A stretch of DNA of 64,000 bases from Vibrio sp. RE88 (GCF_013113835.1 NZ_VTYQ01000005.1:1-64000); one strand, 5' to 3'; counted from the stretch's first letter, positions 20,018 through 30,447 are shown. Numbers and translations: made by a program. Notes: a model not told the origin generated them from the sequence alone.

Positions 20018-20254
20018 ATGGAACTGAATCTTTTGGATTTGCGTCAAGAGCGCTGCCCTATGGCACTATTACTTGCCAAACGTCACACTAAAGGGCTGTG
20101 TGAAGGACAACAAGCAACCATTTATGTTTCAGACCCCAGTTCTATGTCAGATATAAAACATTTCCTTCTTAAGCAATCCTTCGAGTTGGTCTGCGAAGAG
20201 TTGGATGGTTATTACTGTTTGCAAGTGACTAAAGGAACCTTGTCGAATGTTTGA
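20018..20254 (+). CDS. TusA/YedF-like sulfurtransferase homologue
   Basis: 78 residues matching the TusA fold family, with the single-Cys site at Cys13 in the segment LRQERCPMALL. True TusA proteins have CPxP; here the second proline is missing, so this is a divergent family member. A second Cys lies in LVCEEL. It overlaps the start of perM by eight bases. The sulfur acceptor is unknown, so I do not assign tRNA thiolation. Confidence 0.75.
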   Translation: MELNLLDLRQERCPMALLLAKRHTKGLCEGQQATIYVSDPSSMSDIKHFLLKQSFELVCEELDGYYCLQVTKGTLSNV

Positions 20255-21323
20255 GATGGTGAGTCGTTGGTACAAGCGACGTTTTTCTGATCCACATGCT
20301 GTGAGCTTGGTTGCGATTCTGCTCTTCGGCTTTATCACGATTTACTTCTTCGGCAATCTGATTGCGCCTTTGCTTGTCGCGATTGTTTTGGCTTACTTGC
20401 TGGAATGGCCGGTTTCTCAGTTGTCCCGCCTTGGCATTCCAAGAACGTTGTCGGTCATCTTAGTTATTCTCGGTTTTACCAGTTTGATGCTGGTGGCGGT
20501 ATTTGGCCTCGTCCCGACTATCTGGCAGCAAGTCGGCAATCTTATGAACGATATTCCTTCGATGTACACTGGGCTACAGAAGGTGATTGCGGAGCTTCCG
20601 CAGCGTTATCCTGAGTTGGATAATTTCCAGATTGTCGAATCGCTGGTGACCAACGCGAAGAACCAAGTGATTGTGATGGGTGAAACAGTCGTTAAGGGCT
20701 CGCTCGCTTCGCTGGTGAGCATTGCAACACTGGCGGTCTATCTGATTTTGGTGCCGCTACTGGTGTTCTTCTTGCTCAAAGATAAGCAAGAGATGATTGC
20801 CATGGCGAGTGGTGTACTACCACGCAACCGTAAGCTGGCAACCAAAGTCTGGCATGAAATGAATGAGCAAATCTCGAACTACATTCGCGGCAAAGTGGTG
20901 GAAATCCTAATTGTCGGTGGCGTGAGCTATGTGACCTTCGCAATTTTAGATTTGCGTTATTCGGTGTTGCTTGCCGTTGCGGTCGGTCTCTCTGTGTTGA
21001 TTCCGTATATTGGCGCGGCTGCGGTGACAGTGCCAGTGGCAATGGTTGGTCTGTTCCAGTGGGGGCTGACGCCTCAGTTTTACTGGCTGCTGATTGCTTA
21101 TGGCATCATTCAGGCGCTGGACGGCAATGTTCTGGTTCCGGTTCTGTTCTCTGAAGCAGTGAATTTACACCCAGTTGCTATCATTGTTGCCGTATTGGTG
21201 TTTGGTGGTCTGTGGGGCTTCTGGGGCGTATTCTTTGCTATCCCGTTAGCTACTTTGGTGAAAGCGGTATGGAATGCACTGCCAAGCAATGACGAAGACG
21301 AAGTTTATTCACACCCCGGGTAA
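20247..21323 (+). CDS. perM: AI-2E/PerM family inner-membrane transporter
   Basis: 358 residues with about seven to eight membrane segments in the two groups typical of PerM/YfgO/TqsA proteins, and the family segment VLLAVAVGLSVLIPYIGA. The substrate cannot be inferred from sequence. The start at 20247 has an AAGGA 10 bases upstream and overlaps the TusA-like gene, so the two are translationally coupled. An internal start at 20256 is possible. Confidence 0.85.
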   Translation: MFEMVSRWYKRRFSDPHAVSLVAILLFGFITIYFFGNLIAPLLVAIVLAYLLEWPVSQLSRLGIPRTLSVILVILGFTSLMLVAVFGLVPTIWQQVGNLMNDIPSMYTGLQKVIAELPQRYPELDNFQIVESLVTNAKNQVIVMGETVVKGSLASLVSIATLAVYLILVPLLVFFLLKDKQEMIAMASGVLPRNRKLATKVWHEMNEQISNYIRGKVVEILIVGGVSYVTFAILDLRYSVLLAVAVGLSVLIPYIGAAAVTVPVAMVGLFQWGLTPQFYWLLIAYGIIQALDGNVLVPVLFSEAVNLHPVAIIVAVLVFGGLWGFWGVFFAIPLATLVKAVWNALPSNDEDEVYSHPG

Positions 21324-21347
21324 GCTCAACCTACAATCTCATCGATT

Positions 21348-21381
21348 AAAAAGCCTCAAAGCCTTCGCTTTGAGGCTTTTT
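21348..21381 (+). terminator. Rho-independent terminator of perM
   Basis: A long stem AAAAAGCCTCAAAGC/GCTTTGAGGCTTTTT with loop CTTC, 25 bases after perM. Confidence 0.9.
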
Positions 21382-21536
21382 ATTTGCGCAAACCGTATAT
21401 ACTTTTTACAACAGTGATACGTATTTTGTGGCAAATCTGTAAGAAATTTCTTAAGTCTTCGTCGTTTAGGACGATAATAATAGATACCGACATAACAACT
21501 ATAAATTAAAAAACGAAATAATCTTTGAGGGACACT

Positions 21537-23408
21537 ATGAGATTCAGTCAAAAGATCGTTGCAGCTTCATCTGCCTTATTGTTAGTAACTGTGATGTTAC
21601 TTTCAGTGCAACAATTGAGCACGGTAAAGACAGAAGTGGAAGCGCTTGTCGATACTAGTCTGACCGAGATGGTCAAAGGGGTAAAAAACACCGTCACTTC
21701 GGAAATGGAGAGCAAGAAGTCGCTTGCTCAATCCACGACCGAAGTCATTGAACTTGATCCACAAGATCGCAGCCGTATTCAGGCAATATTGGAAAAGCCT
21801 TTGGTGAAAGGCAGCTTTTTAGCCGTAGGTTTTGGTTATGAAGCCGATGGCTTTGTAATAGAGAATGATGACGGTTGGGATGCGGGGCCGGATTACGACC
21901 CACGTGTGCGCCCTTGGTATATTGACGCTAAATCTCAAGGTCAGTTAGTCGTGACTGACCCGTATGTCGATGCTTCTTCGAAGAAAGTTATTATCTCCAT
22001 TGGTACACCAGTACGCGACAATGGTCAGTTTACTGCTGGCATGTTCTATGACCTTGAGCTGACTGGCTTGGCGGACTTGGTCAACAGTGCCAACCTGCTT
22101 GATGCGGGTTACTTGTTTATTGTGACAGCAGACGGCACTACCATTGCGCACCCTGAAGCCAAAAACAATGGTCAAAACTTAACGACTTATCTGCCTGACG
22201 TAAAAATTCAGGAAGGTAATCAGCACATTGAAATAGATGGCGAGTCATTCCTTGTTCACTTTACCAAAGTACCAAGTGAAAACTGGTATATCGGTGCGAT
22301 CGTTGATGAAAGCATCGCGTTCGCGGCTATCGACGATATGCGTAGCAGTTCAATTCTTTACGCTGTGATCAGTGTTGTCTTGAGTGTTGTGGTACTGAGC
22401 TTCCTGATTAAATTCCTGATGCGCCCACTGGGTACGCTTAACGAAGCGATCAAAGATGTTGCTTCCGGTCAGGGTGACTTAACCAAACGTCTGAACACAA
22501 ACACAGATAAAGAGTTTGCTGAGCTGGCAGAAGGTTTTAATACCTTTACTGAGACCTTGCAGAAGCAGATCCAGCAGTCGAAAGCCATTGGTGCTGAAAT
22601 CCTACGTGGTACTGAGATGACAGTTCAGGGCTCACAAGAGTCTGCAGAAGCGATGCGTAGTCAGTTGCAAGAGCTTGAGCAGCTTGCAACCGCGATGAAC
22701 GAAATGGCAGTGACGGCAACAGAAGTCGCGAATAACGCTCAAGGCGCCGCTGGTGCAGCGAAGGACGCCGATGAAGCGACGCAGCAAGGTTCTTCAGTAG
22801 TAAGTGATACCACGGCATCGATTGACGCACTGTCGGCGCGCATCGATCAAGCAGTCGAAGAAGTTCAAGGTCTGGAGTCTGCGACCGCGAACATAGAAAC
22901 CATCCTTAAAGTGATTAATGACATTGCCGATCAAACGAACCTACTAGCCTTGAATGCGGCAATTGAGGCAGCACGTGCGGGTGAATCGGGTCGAGGTTTC
23001 GCAGTTGTAGCGGATGAGGTTCGAACTCTAGCGCAGCGTACTCAGGAATCGACAACTGAAATTCGCAGCATGATTGAGCAGCTACAAGCGGGCGCAAGCT
23101 CAGTGTCAGCAGCAATGCATGAAAGCAAGAACACCGCGGTGGACGCGGTGGATAAAGCTCAAGCGGCCAATGAATCCTTACAGCGCATTCGTGATGCAAT
23201 TCAGAGCATTACTGACATGAACATGCAAATCGCTTCTGCGGCAGAAGAGCAGAGTTTGGTGGCGGAAGAGATCAACAGCAATACTGTGAAGATCAAAGAC
23301 CTGTCGACACAGGTGGCTGACTCTGCAGAAAACGCCAATATTGCCATGCAGGTACAGACGGAAAATGTCCGAGAGCAAGATGCAATACTGAACAAGTTTA
23401 TTGTTTAA
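21537..23408 (+). CDS. Methyl-accepting chemotaxis protein with amino-acid-type dCache domain
   Basis: 623 residues from the ATG at 21537, which has GAGGG 5 bases upstream; a TTG four codons earlier is unlikely. One N-terminal membrane helix (about 7-25), a periplasmic dCache_1 domain (about 30-270), a second helix (about 276-298), a HAMP domain and a signalling domain with the hairpin-tip segment [19 protein letters not shown]. The ligand pocket has Y120, R125, W127, Y128 and D172 at the spacing of the known dCache_1AA amino-acid motif, so it probably senses amino acids. It is a stand-alone gene. Confidence 0.92.
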   Translation: MRFSQKIVAASSALLLVTVMLLSVQQLSTVKTEVEALVDTSLTEMVKGVKNTVTSEMESKKSLAQSTTEVIELDPQDRSRIQAILEKPLVKGSFLAVGFGYEADGFVIENDDGWDAGPDYDPRVRPWYIDAKSQGQLVVTDPYVDASSKKVIISIGTPVRDNGQFTAGMFYDLELTGLADLVNSANLLDAGYLFIVTADGTTIAHPEAKNNGQNLTTYLPDVKIQEGNQHIEIDGESFLVHFTKVPSENWYIGAIVDESIAFAAIDDMRSSSILYAVISVVLSVVVLSFLIKFLMRPLGTLNEAIKDVASGQGDLTKRLNTNTDKEFAELAEGFNTFTETLQKQIQQSKAIGAEILRGTEMTVQGSQESAEAMRSQLQELEQLATAMNEMAVTATEVANNAQGAAGAAKDADEATQQGSSVVSDTTASIDALSARIDQAVEEVQGLESATANIETILKVINDIADQTNLLALNAAIEAARAGESGRGFAVVADEVRTLAQRTQESTTEIRSMIEQLQAGASSVSAAMHESKNTAVDAVDKAQAANESLQRIRDAIQSITDMNMQIASAAEEQSLVAEEINSNTVKIKDLSTQVADSAENANIAMQVQTENVREQDAILNKFIV

Positions 23409-23420
23409 GTGCAATGAAAC

Positions 23421-23450
23421 AAAAACGCCAGCGACAAGCTGGCGTTTTTT
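23421..23450. terminator. Bidirectional terminator, chemoreceptor/bcp
   Basis: Stem AAAAACGCCAGC/GCTGGCGTTTTT with a 5-base loop between converging genes. Confidence 0.9.
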
Positions 23451-23462
23451 TATAAGTAGCGA

Positions 23463-23933
23463 TTACTTATTCTCGTTCAAGTAATCCAAAACCACTTCAT
23501 GGTGATTTTTGGTCTTGAACTTATTAAAGACGTGTTCAATCACACCTTCTTCATTGATAAGGAAGCTGATGCGGTGCAGACCGTCATAAACTTTACCCAT
23601 GAACTTCTTCTCACCCCAAACACCGAATTGGTCAGCGGCTGCGTGGTCTTCATCAGACAATAGAGTGAAGTTAAGGTTGTCACGCTCGATAAACTTACCT
23701 AGGCGTTTCACTGGGTCAATGCTTACGCCAAGTACAACAACGTTGTGAGCATCCAGTTCTGCTTTAGTATCGCGCAGACCTTGTGCCTGAACGGTACAGC
23801 CTGGAGTCATGGCTTTTGGGTAGAAGTAGAAAAGAATCTTTTTACCAGCAAAGTCACTGAGTGACACTGTGTTGCCGTCTTGATCCAGCAGGGAAAATGC
23901 CGGAGCCGGAGTGCCAGCTGTTAGCGTGTTCAT
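23463..23933 (-). CDS. bcp: Thioredoxin-dependent thiol peroxidase (Bcp/PrxQ)
   Basis: Reduces peroxides with thioredoxin. 156 residues. The peroxidatic Cys46 is in YPKAMTPGCT; the resolving Cys found at position 51 in E. coli Bcp is Gln here, and I see no other cysteine in the protein, so it must work as a one-Cys peroxidase. It is 12 bases downstream of gcvR, the conserved gcvR-bcp pair. Confidence 0.93.
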   Translation of the reverse strand: MNTLTAGTPAPAFSLLDQDGNTVSLSDFAGKKILFYFYPKAMTPGCTVQAQGLRDTKAELDAHNVVVLGVSIDPVKRLGKFIERDNLNFTLLSDEDHAAADQFGVWGEKKFMGKVYDGLHRISFLINEEGVIEHVFNKFKTKNHHEVVLDYLNENK

Positions 23934-23945
23934 TGATTTTCCTTT

Positions 23946-24488
23946 TTATTGACTGTTCTTTATGAAGTTTAATGAGCCTTGAACGCCAAGGCTTGAGCAC
24001 AATGCTTCGAATTCTTCCTGCAACTGCATCAAATTACAATCGGCGTCAACGGTGGCCGTGATCGCAATATGGAACTGGTTTTGCGTCGACTGAATCTTCG
24101 CTTTATCTATGGTCTGTGCGCTGAGCGATGCAAGGCCAATGTTTTTATCAGCGAAGAACTGAGTAAATTTCTCTGTCAGTCCTACTTCATCATCAGATTC
24201 AACAAAGACTTCTAAGCTGTAAGAATTGTCAGCATGAGCATGTTGTGATGTACGTTTCATCATGGTGATGAGGTCAAGTTCCTGACCTAATAAAGGCAGC
24301 GTAGTTTCGACGCGAGTGACCGCGGCATTGTTGCCGGAAAGCAGCATAATGAGGGTGAATTCATTGCCAAAAAGCGCAATGCGACTATCAACAATATTGC
24401 ATCCAGATTGTGTGACCAGGTGAACCACTTGGTTGCAGACACCGGGGCGGTCCGTTCCTACCGCTGTAATCACCAGATGTTGAGTCAT
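23946..24488 (-). CDS. gcvR: Glycine cleavage system transcriptional repressor GcvR
   Basis: Binds GcvA and keeps gcv genes off unless glycine is present. 180 residues from the ATG at 24488; a longer reading frame upstream has no conserved residues. Two ACT domains: residues 1-80 beginning HLVITAVGTDRPG, and about 95-175 beginning YSLEVFVESDDEVG. It is divergent from dapA and cotranscribed with bcp. Confidence 0.92.
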   Translation of the reverse strand: MTQHLVITAVGTDRPGVCNQVVHLVTQSGCNIVDSRIALFGNEFTLIMLLSGNNAAVTRVETTLPLLGQELDLITMMKRTSQHAHADNSYSLEVFVESDDEVGLTEKFTQFFADKNIGLASLSAQTIDKAKIQSTQNQFHIAITATVDADCNLMQLQEEFEALCSSLGVQGSLNFIKNSQ

Positions 24489-24788
24489 AATATCACTTCG
24501 AGCATTGTTATGATTATTAATGAGATAGCTTAGCACAGTTACTGAGGAGAAAAATGTCCGCTCTAGAGAAATCTGATGCAATTTTCTGCACTCGTTACTG
24601 ACCCTGTCTGAGGGCTTGGTATTTCTAACCTCAGGCTGACAACGGGCTGTAAAAAAGGCGTAAGTTGCCAAAGTTCTAACATCTGATAAATATTCACTCA
24701 AATAGGTGATTTAAGCGGGTTTAATCCCTTGTCTTTTTCAATCGCCTTACAGTACCATGCAGAAAGTATCTAAATTAGGGAGAAAGAC
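24489..24788. other. Divergent intergenic region, gcvR / dapA
   Basis: 300 bases. I see no lysine or glycine riboswitch fold here. A weak plus-strand pair, TTGCCA and TAAATA 16 bases apart near 24666-24693, may be the dapA promoter. No confident gcvR promoter is seen. Confidence 0.4.
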
Positions 24789-25667
24789 ATGTTTTCAGGA
24801 AGTATCGTAGCGTTAATTACACCGTTTAATAATGATGGCGAAGTAGATTACGTAAGCCTGAAAAAACTTGTGGATTTTCACGTCGAATCTGGCTCAGATG
24901 GAATTGTGGCCGTTGGCACAACAGGTGAATCTGCAACGTTAACCGTTGAAGAGCATGTCAAGGTTGTTACCAAAGCGGTAGAATTTGCTGAAGGTCGTAT
25001 TCCTGTGATTGCAGGGACAGGAGCGAATGCTACTCATGAATCAGTCACTTTCAGTCGCTTGTTAAACAACTCTGGTATTGCCGGTTGTCTGAGTGTGACA
25101 CCGTATTACAACAAACCAACCCAGGAAGGTTTGTTCCAGCACTATAAGGCGATTGCTGAAGAAAGCGACGTGCCACAAATCCTCTACAACGTGCCAGGTC
25201 GCACTGCGGTAGATTTGTTGCCAGAAACAGTTGCTCGTCTGGCAGAAATCGATAATATCGTGGCGCTAAAAGATGCAACGGGCGATTTAAGCAGAATTGC
25301 AATTCACCGTGAACTTTGTGGCGAAGATTTTATCTTACTAAGTGGTGATGATTCGAGTGGCCTTGATTTTGTTAAGCAAGGTGGCCAAGGTGTGATTTCT
25401 GTTACGAATAACATCGCGGCGGAAGATATGGCGAAAATGATGAAGCTTGCCCTTGAAGGTAAGTACGAAGAAGCCGAGATTATCAACCAACGCTTGATGC
25501 CGCTTCATAAGAATCTGTTTGTTGAGTCGAGCCCGATTCCAGTTAAGTGGGCTGCGCACAAAATGGGCTTGATTGCTCACGGTGACTTAAGACTGCCGCT
25601 AACAGAGTTGTCTGAAAATGCTCGCCCAACTGTGGCGCAGGCAATGACGGAAGCTTGCATCTACTAA
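24789..25667 (+). CDS. dapA: 4-hydroxy-tetrahydrodipicolinate synthase
   Basis: First step of the diaminopimelate/lysine branch: condenses aspartate semialdehyde and pyruvate. 292 residues, the standard length; Schiff-base Lys161 in [10 protein letters not shown], Tyr133 in ILYNVPGRT and the GTTGESATL motif are present. The Shine-Dalgarno is AGGGAGA. bamC follows 55 bases later, the conserved dapA-bamC pair. Confidence 0.97.
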   Translation: MFSGSIVALITPFNNDGEVDYVSLKKLVDFHVESGSDGIVAVGTTGESATLTVEEHVKVVTKAVEFAEGRIPVIAGTGANATHESVTFSRLLNNSGIAGCLSVTPYYNKPTQEGLFQHYKAIAEESDVPQILYNVPGRTAVDLLPETVARLAEIDNIVALKDATGDLSRIAIHRELCGEDFILLSGDDSSGLDFVKQGGQGVISVTNNIAAEDMAKMMKLALEGKYEEAEIINQRLMPLHKNLFVESSPIPVKWAAHKMGLIAHGDLRLPLTELSENARPTVAQAMTEACIY

Positions 25668-25679
25668 ATCAGAATGAAT

Positions 25680-25705
25680 TGCCGAAGCACAAAGCTTCGG
25701 CATTT
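25680..25705 (+). terminator. Hairpin between dapA and bamC (attenuator-like)
   Basis: Stem TGCCGAAGC/GCTTCGGCA with loop ACAAA followed by only three T residues. It may reduce rather than stop readthrough into bamC. Confidence 0.55.
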
Positions 25706-25722
25706 ACTTATCAGGAGTTTCA

Positions 25723-26748
25723 ATGAAATTGTCTCATCAGCTAGTTGTCAGTTCGCTAGCTGTTTTTGTTTTAAGTGCCTGTTCTGGTGACGCAACTCAG
25801 CGTCGTCAGGCGAAGGACGATTTTGAGTATCTCAATACTCCACCTCTGACTGAGTGGAATAACATCGAAGGTGTGAATCCGCGTAACTACACCAACTACC
25901 AGATTCCTCAGGGAGAGTTTAGTGGCGGTGTCGGTCGTGATGTGGACATTCGCCCACCGCAGCAGGTTCTGGAGTTGATTCCAGGCGCACGTGCGGAGCG
26001 CAAAAATGGCGAAGTAACACTATGGCTATTGCGTGAAGACGAGCTGAACAAAGTTTGGCAAACGGCGCTGAAGATGCTGCAAGAGCAGAACATTGCTATT
26101 CGTGAGCAAACGGATAACCGTATCGAGACGGATTGGGTCAGCTGGAAGTCTGAAGACGAAGACGCTGAAATCGGTTCTCGCTATGAAATCACCAGTGTTG
26201 AAGCGAATAATCGCTATGGCTTTAAGATCTCTCTGATCGATTGGCGCGAAGCAGGCAAACAAATGCCAGTCTCTGCGACCAATAAAGAGCGCTACAACGC
26301 CTTGATGACCAACCTAGTGACTGCTCGTTACGACCTAGATATTCGTCAGGAAGCGGCACGCCGTGCTCAAGAGCTGGTTAAGCAGATCCCGATCTCTATG
26401 GGCACTGACCGCAGTGGTTTCCCTGTGATCATCGCACGTACTCCTTACAACGTGTTGTGGCCTCGTCTGCCTAAGCTTCTTCCTGAGATGGGCTTTACCA
26501 TTGAAGAGCGTAACCAATCGCAAGGGACAGTGAAAGCTAAGTACGCTGCACCGGACGATGCATTCTGGACTGAGATTGGCGTGAAGCCGATTGGCCTATC
26601 ATCAGGGACTTACACTTTCCTATTTGGTGATTTAGGTAACCGTACTTCTATCAACGTCACTGACTCTTCAGGTAAGCCTGTAGAAGAAGAATTGCTGAAA
26701 GACATGGTGCCAGTCTTGTCGGCTGTTGCAGATAAGCACGCTAAGTAA
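25723..26748 (+). CDS. bamC: Outer-membrane protein assembly factor BamC
   Basis: Lipoprotein of the BAM complex that folds outer-membrane proteins. 341 residues; signal peptide with lipobox LSAC (Cys20), an N-terminal unstructured segment that in E. coli binds BamD, and two helix-grip domains (about 95-215 and 225-340). It is next to dapA as in E. coli. Confidence 0.93.
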   Translation: MKLSHQLVVSSLAVFVLSACSGDATQRRQAKDDFEYLNTPPLTEWNNIEGVNPRNYTNYQIPQGEFSGGVGRDVDIRPPQQVLELIPGARAERKNGEVTLWLLREDELNKVWQTALKMLQEQNIAIREQTDNRIETDWVSWKSEDEDAEIGSRYEITSVEANNRYGFKISLIDWREAGKQMPVSATNKERYNALMTNLVTARYDLDIRQEAARRAQELVKQIPISMGTDRSGFPVIIARTPYNVLWPRLPKLLPEMGFTIEERNQSQGTVKAKYAAPDDAFWTEIGVKPIGLSSGTYTFLFGDLGNRTSINVTDSSGKPVEEELLKDMVPVLSAVADKHAK

Positions 26749-26763
26749 CATCCAATAGGTAAT

Positions 26764-26797
26764 AAAAAAGCTGACTATCAAAGTCAGCTTTTTTTTT
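26764..26797. terminator. Bidirectional terminator, bamC/antiporter
   Basis: Stem AAAAAAGCTGACT/AGTCAGCTTTTTT with a 5-base loop and a long T-tract; converging genes on both sides. Confidence 0.9.
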
Positions 26798-26822
26798 GTC
26801 TGTTGTTTTGCTTTGGGCTCGA

Positions 26823-28148
26823 TTAGAGAACCATAGCCGCAATCCAACCAAACACGATCAATGGGATGTTGTAGTGAACAAAGGTCGGAACCACGGTTTC
26901 CCAAATGTGTTCATGTTGGCCATCCGCATTCAGGCCAGACGTAGGGCCAAGTGTTGAGTCAGACGCTGGAGAGCCCGCATCACCCAATGCTGCCGCTGTA
27001 CCGACTAGAGCGATTGTCGCCATTGGTGAGAAACCAAAGGCCGCTGCCAGTGGTACGTAGATCGTTGCAATGATTGGGATGGTTGAGAACGAAGAACCAA
27101 TGCCCATAGTGACCAAGAGGCCAACAATCAGCATCAGAAGAGCGGCTAGCGGTTTGTTGTCACCGATACTAGTCGATAGTGCTTCTACCAAAGATTCTAC
27201 TCCACCTGTTTGCTTCATTACGGCAGCAAAACCAGCGGCGGCAATCATGATGAAGCCAATCATCGCCATCATATGCACGCCTTTAGTGAACACGTCATGG
27301 GTTTCTTTCCATGCGATCACACCACCAAACGTGAAGACCATGAAACCAGCTAGGGCACCGATGATCATCGAACCTGTGGTTAGCTGGACGGTAAGTGCTG
27401 CGATGATACCAGCACAAGCAATTAGGATGTTCTTTTTGTTGATTGACGGTGTGTTTTCTTCAACGTGTGTCAGATCCGTTTCCTTGTATTGACGAGGCTT
27501 ACGGTAACTAAAGAAAATGGCTGTCAATAAACCGAAGATCATACCTGCTGCTGGCAGCAACATAGCAACAGGGACTTGGCTCGCCACTACAGACTCCAAA
27601 CCATTATCGTGCAGGTTTTTGAGTAGGATGTTGTTGAGGAAGATACCGCCAAAGCCAACCGGTAACACCATGTAGGGTGTCACTAGACCAAATGTCAGCA
27701 CACAGGCAATCATACGACGGTCTAGATTGAGCTTCGCAAAAACGCCTAATAGAGGTGGAATAAGAATAGGGATGAAGGCGATATGCACAGGTACGACGTT
27801 CTGAGAAGACATAGTCACTAAGATCAGTGCGATTAACACTGCGTACTTAAGACCTGTCGAAGCAGAGCCGTTTTCTTTACCGTGGATACGTTTGATGACA
27901 CTGTTTGCCAGTAAATCGGTGATCCCCGATTTAGAGATAGCGACAGCAAATGTCCCAAGCATAGCGTAGCTAAGTGCAATTGTTGCACCGCCACCTAGGC
28001 CACTTTCAAATGCAGCAACAGCATCGTTAAGGTCCATGCCAGCAACAAGGCCACCGACGATAGCACTGAATGTCAGGGCGACCACGACATTCACGCGCAT
28101 CAGTGCTAGAAGCAGCATGATACATACTGAAATTACAACAGGATTCAT
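26823..28148 (-). CDS. Na+/H+ antiporter family protein (NhaC-like)
   Basis: 441 residues with about eleven to twelve membrane segments. It matches the Na+/H+ antiporter family with the extra N-terminal Na_H_antiport_2 region, as in Bacillus YuiF and Vibrio NhaC-like proteins; conserved membrane motifs include [19 protein letters not shown] near residue 400. Ion specificity is not provable here. It begins 28 bases after rnt, so it is probably cotranscribed. Confidence 0.85.
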   Translation of the reverse strand: MNPVVISVCIMLLLALMRVNVVVALTFSAIVGGLVAGMDLNDAVAAFESGLGGGATIALSYAMLGTFAVAISKSGITDLLANSVIKRIHGKENGSASTGLKYAVLIALILVTMSSQNVVPVHIAFIPILIPPLLGVFAKLNLDRRMIACVLTFGLVTPYMVLPVGFGGIFLNNILLKNLHDNGLESVVASQVPVAMLLPAAGMIFGLLTAIFFSYRKPRQYKETDLTHVEENTPSINKKNILIACAGIIAALTVQLTTGSMIIGALAGFMVFTFGGVIAWKETHDVFTKGVHMMAMIGFIMIAAAGFAAVMKQTGGVESLVEALSTSIGDNKPLAALLMLIVGLLVTMGIGSSFSTIPIIATIYVPLAAAFGFSPMATIALVGTAAALGDAGSPASDSTLGPTSGLNADGQHEHIWETVVPTFVHYNIPLIVFGWIAAMVL

Positions 28149-28176
28149 AGTTTACTCGATTGTTGTGTTTACTTTT

Positions 28177-28836
28177 TTATTTATTGTTTTCTGCATCTTC
28201 GTCGATTAATGGCCAGCCACCGAGAGCTTTCCATTTGTTGACGATGCCGCAGAATAGCTCTGCCGTCTTTAGCGTATCGTAAAGGGCAGAATGGGCTTCT
28301 TTGTTGTCAAAATCCATCCCAGCGGTTTTACATGCTTTGGCTAATACCGTCTGGCCATAAGCCAACCCGCTTAGCGTTGCCGTATCAAACGTTGCGAAGG
28401 GATGAAAAGGGACACGTTTTAGCTTGCTACGCTCACTAGCGGCCATCACAAAGTTGTGATCAAAAGTCGCGTTGTGTGCAACCATAATCGCTCGGCTGCA
28501 ATCCGCCGCTTTTTGTTCTTTGCGTACAAGCTTGTAGATTTCTTTGAGGGCCTCGGATTCAGGCACCGCACCACGCAATGGGCTAAACGGATCATGAATG
28601 CCGTTAAAATCCAGAGCTTCCTTCTCGAGGTTTGCTCCTTCAAATGGCTCAACATGGAAGTGGATGGTGGAAGCTGGCTGAAGCTCGCCATTTTCATCCA
28701 TTTTAAGAGTGACGGCACAGATTTCTAACAGTGCATCCGTTTTGGCATTAAATCCTGCGGTTTCAACGTCGATAACGACAGGAAAATAGCCACGAAATCG
28801 TTTTTTGAGCGTCAATGCTTCGTTTTCTACAGTCAT
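28177..28836 (-). CDS. rnt: Ribonuclease T
   Basis: 3'-to-5' exonuclease that trims tRNA and other stable RNA ends. 219 residues; DEDDh family with Asp23 and Glu25 in [17 protein letters not shown] and the final HSALYDT. It is divergent from motY, an arrangement seen in vibrios. Confidence 0.95.
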   Translation of the reverse strand: MTVENEALTLKKRFRGYFPVVIDVETAGFNAKTDALLEICAVTLKMDENGELQPASTIHFHVEPFEGANLEKEALDFNGIHDPFSPLRGAVPESEALKEIYKLVRKEQKAADCSRAIMVAHNATFDHNFVMAASERSKLKRVPFHPFATFDTATLSGLAYGQTVLAKACKTAGMDFDNKEAHSALYDTLKTAELFCGIVNKWKALGGWPLIDEDAENNK

Positions 28837-29040
28837 GTTGGCCTAGTATTATGTGACAAGGGCAGCATTATTGCAGATTCTCAGGGCAAGAAAAACCGGA
28901 TTGTCTAATTAATAACGTTCCGTGGTTATTGATAGAAATGCAGCCAATGACTGTGTTCTTGGCGAGATTTTTGCATTGTAGGTGTTGTAGAAGTATCAGC
29001 GGCAACATCGCGCCGTATTAAGTAAGAGAATCCGTACCCC

Positions 29041-29922
29041 ATGAAAAGACTGTTAGCCACTAGCCTAACATTAACACTTGCCTCTGTTGCCAGCTCCGTT
29101 TCGGCGATGGATGTTCGCTATGCTGCTAAACCCCAGCAGTCACAGTGGCAGATGATTGCAAATACGCCACTAGAGTGTCGCATGGTACACCCGATTCCAA
29201 ATTACGGTGACGCGGTATTCTCTTCCCACGCCAGCAAAAAAATCAACCTCGACTTTGAACTGAAGATGAAGCGCCCTATGGGCAAAACCCGAGATGTGTC
29301 ACTGGTCTCAATGCCTCCGGTTTGGCGACCGGGTGATAGCGCAGAGCGTATTACTAATATTCGTTTCTTCCAGCAGTTTGATGGTTACGTGGGTGGACAA
29401 ACGGCATGGAGCATTCTCACAGAGCTGGAAAAAGGGCGTTACCCAACCTTTAGTTATCAGGAATGGCAAAGTCGCGATCAGCGTATAGAAGTCTCATTGT
29501 CTTCCGTCTTATTCCAGCGCTCCTACAATGCCTTTAGCGACTGCATCGCGAATCTGTTGCCATACAGTTTCGAAGATATTGCGTTCACCATTCTGCATTA
29601 TGACCGCTCAAGTGTTCAGTTAAACAAAGCGTCGCAGAAACGGTTAGCACAGATAGCAGAATACATTCGCCATAATCAGGATATTGATTTGGTCTTAGTG
29701 TCGACATACACCGCGAATGAAGAAAGTAAGAGCGCCAGCCAGAATTTGTCTGAGCAACGGGCAGACGTACTGCGTGACTACTTTAAATCGCTCGGTTTAC
29801 CAGAAGACCGGATTCAGGTTCAAGGCTATGGCCGTCGTCGTCCGGTTGCAGACAATGCTTCGCCGCTTGGTAAAGATAAAAACCGCCGAGTAGTGATATC
29901 GCTGGGGCGGACCCAAGTTTGA
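29041..29922 (+). CDS. motY: Sodium-driven flagellar motor protein MotY (T ring)
   Basis: Part of the T ring that anchors PomA/PomB stators of the polar Na+ motor. 293 residues: a signal peptide cut after SSVSA (residue 22), an N-terminal domain that in MotY contacts MotX and the basal body, and a C-terminal OmpA-like peptidoglycan-binding domain (about 180-290, ending [24 protein letters not shown]). Its place beside rnt identifies it as the polar-system gene rather than part of the lateral locus 9 kb away. Confidence 0.93.
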   Translation: MKRLLATSLTLTLASVASSVSAMDVRYAAKPQQSQWQMIANTPLECRMVHPIPNYGDAVFSSHASKKINLDFELKMKRPMGKTRDVSLVSMPPVWRPGDSAERITNIRFFQQFDGYVGGQTAWSILTELEKGRYPTFSYQEWQSRDQRIEVSLSSVLFQRSYNAFSDCIANLLPYSFEDIAFTILHYDRSSVQLNKASQKRLAQIAEYIRHNQDIDLVLVSTYTANEESKSASQNLSEQRADVLRDYFKSLGLPEDRIQVQGYGRRRPVADNASPLGKDKNRRVVISLGRTQV

Positions 29923-29926
29923 TAGT

Positions 29927-29956
29927 AAAAAAGCCAGCGTAATGCTGGCTTTTTTA
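29927..29956. terminator. Bidirectional terminator, motY/DUF2753
   Basis: Stem AAAAAAGCCAGC/GCTGGCTTTTTT with loop GTAAT between converging genes. Confidence 0.9.
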
Positions 29957-29969
29957 TTGTTGATTCCGA

Positions 29970-30407
29970 TTAGTTAAGTCGGAACTTAGCGATCAGGTTA
30001 CAGTTAGTGGCAGTGTCTATGTCCTGTACCAACTTCGCTATCTTTGGATTTGGGTGTCGCTTCATGAACTCGATCAGCGCCTTCTTACAGCAGCCCATTG
30101 AATCGACAAAGGCATCACAGTCGCTATTTGGACATTGAGGTACCAAGGTGAGTACTTTTTCTGACGCCAATTGAAGGTATTTGAGTTCGTATTTAGTATC
30201 GCCAACAGTGCGCCAAAACGAGGCCATGTTGTGGCAGGAAATCACGGAGATCATCAGTCGGTCTTCAACATCAATCTCGTTGGAATCACCAATTCGCTCA
30301 CTTAGTGTCAGCGCTTGTTGATAGTGAAGGATGCTACGCAGATGATCATCATCGTTCATTGCCAGATCAGCCAGTAGCGTGTGTTTTTCCCACTCGGCGA
30401 TGCCCAT
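29970..30407 (-). CDS. DUF2753 family protein (TPR-like), probably iron-regulated
   Basis: 145 residues from the ATG at 30407, which has GGAGAG 10 bases upstream; a GTG eight codons earlier is possible. Mostly helical, with TPR-like spacing (LRSILHYQQALTLSERIG) and six cysteines clustered in the second half, including CPNSDCD and GCCKKA. It matches a small Vibrionaceae family of unknown function. A Fur box lies 41-57 bases upstream. Confidence 0.72.
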   Translation of the reverse strand: MGIAEWEKHTLLADLAMNDDDHLRSILHYQQALTLSERIGDSNEIDVEDRLMISVISCHNMASFWRTVGDTKYELKYLQLASEKVLTLVPQCPNSDCDAFVDSMGCCKKALIEFMKRHPNPKIAKLVQDIDTATNCNLIAKFRLN

Positions 30408-30447
30408 TGTCTTATAACTCTCCGAATTCACAATATCTGGAGATTAA

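Noticed and set aside
24489..24788. Lysine riboswitch before dapA or glycine riboswitch before gcvR
   Set aside because: I could not find the conserved helices of either class; dapA is not riboswitch-controlled in E. coli either.
28837..29040. Sigma-28 promoter before motY
   Set aside because: A GCCGTATT sequence is present but no TAAA lies at the right distance.
29041..29922. motY as a lateral-system gene
   Set aside because: Its neighbour is rnt and its sequence fits the Na+-motor MotY; the lateral locus starts 9 kb away.
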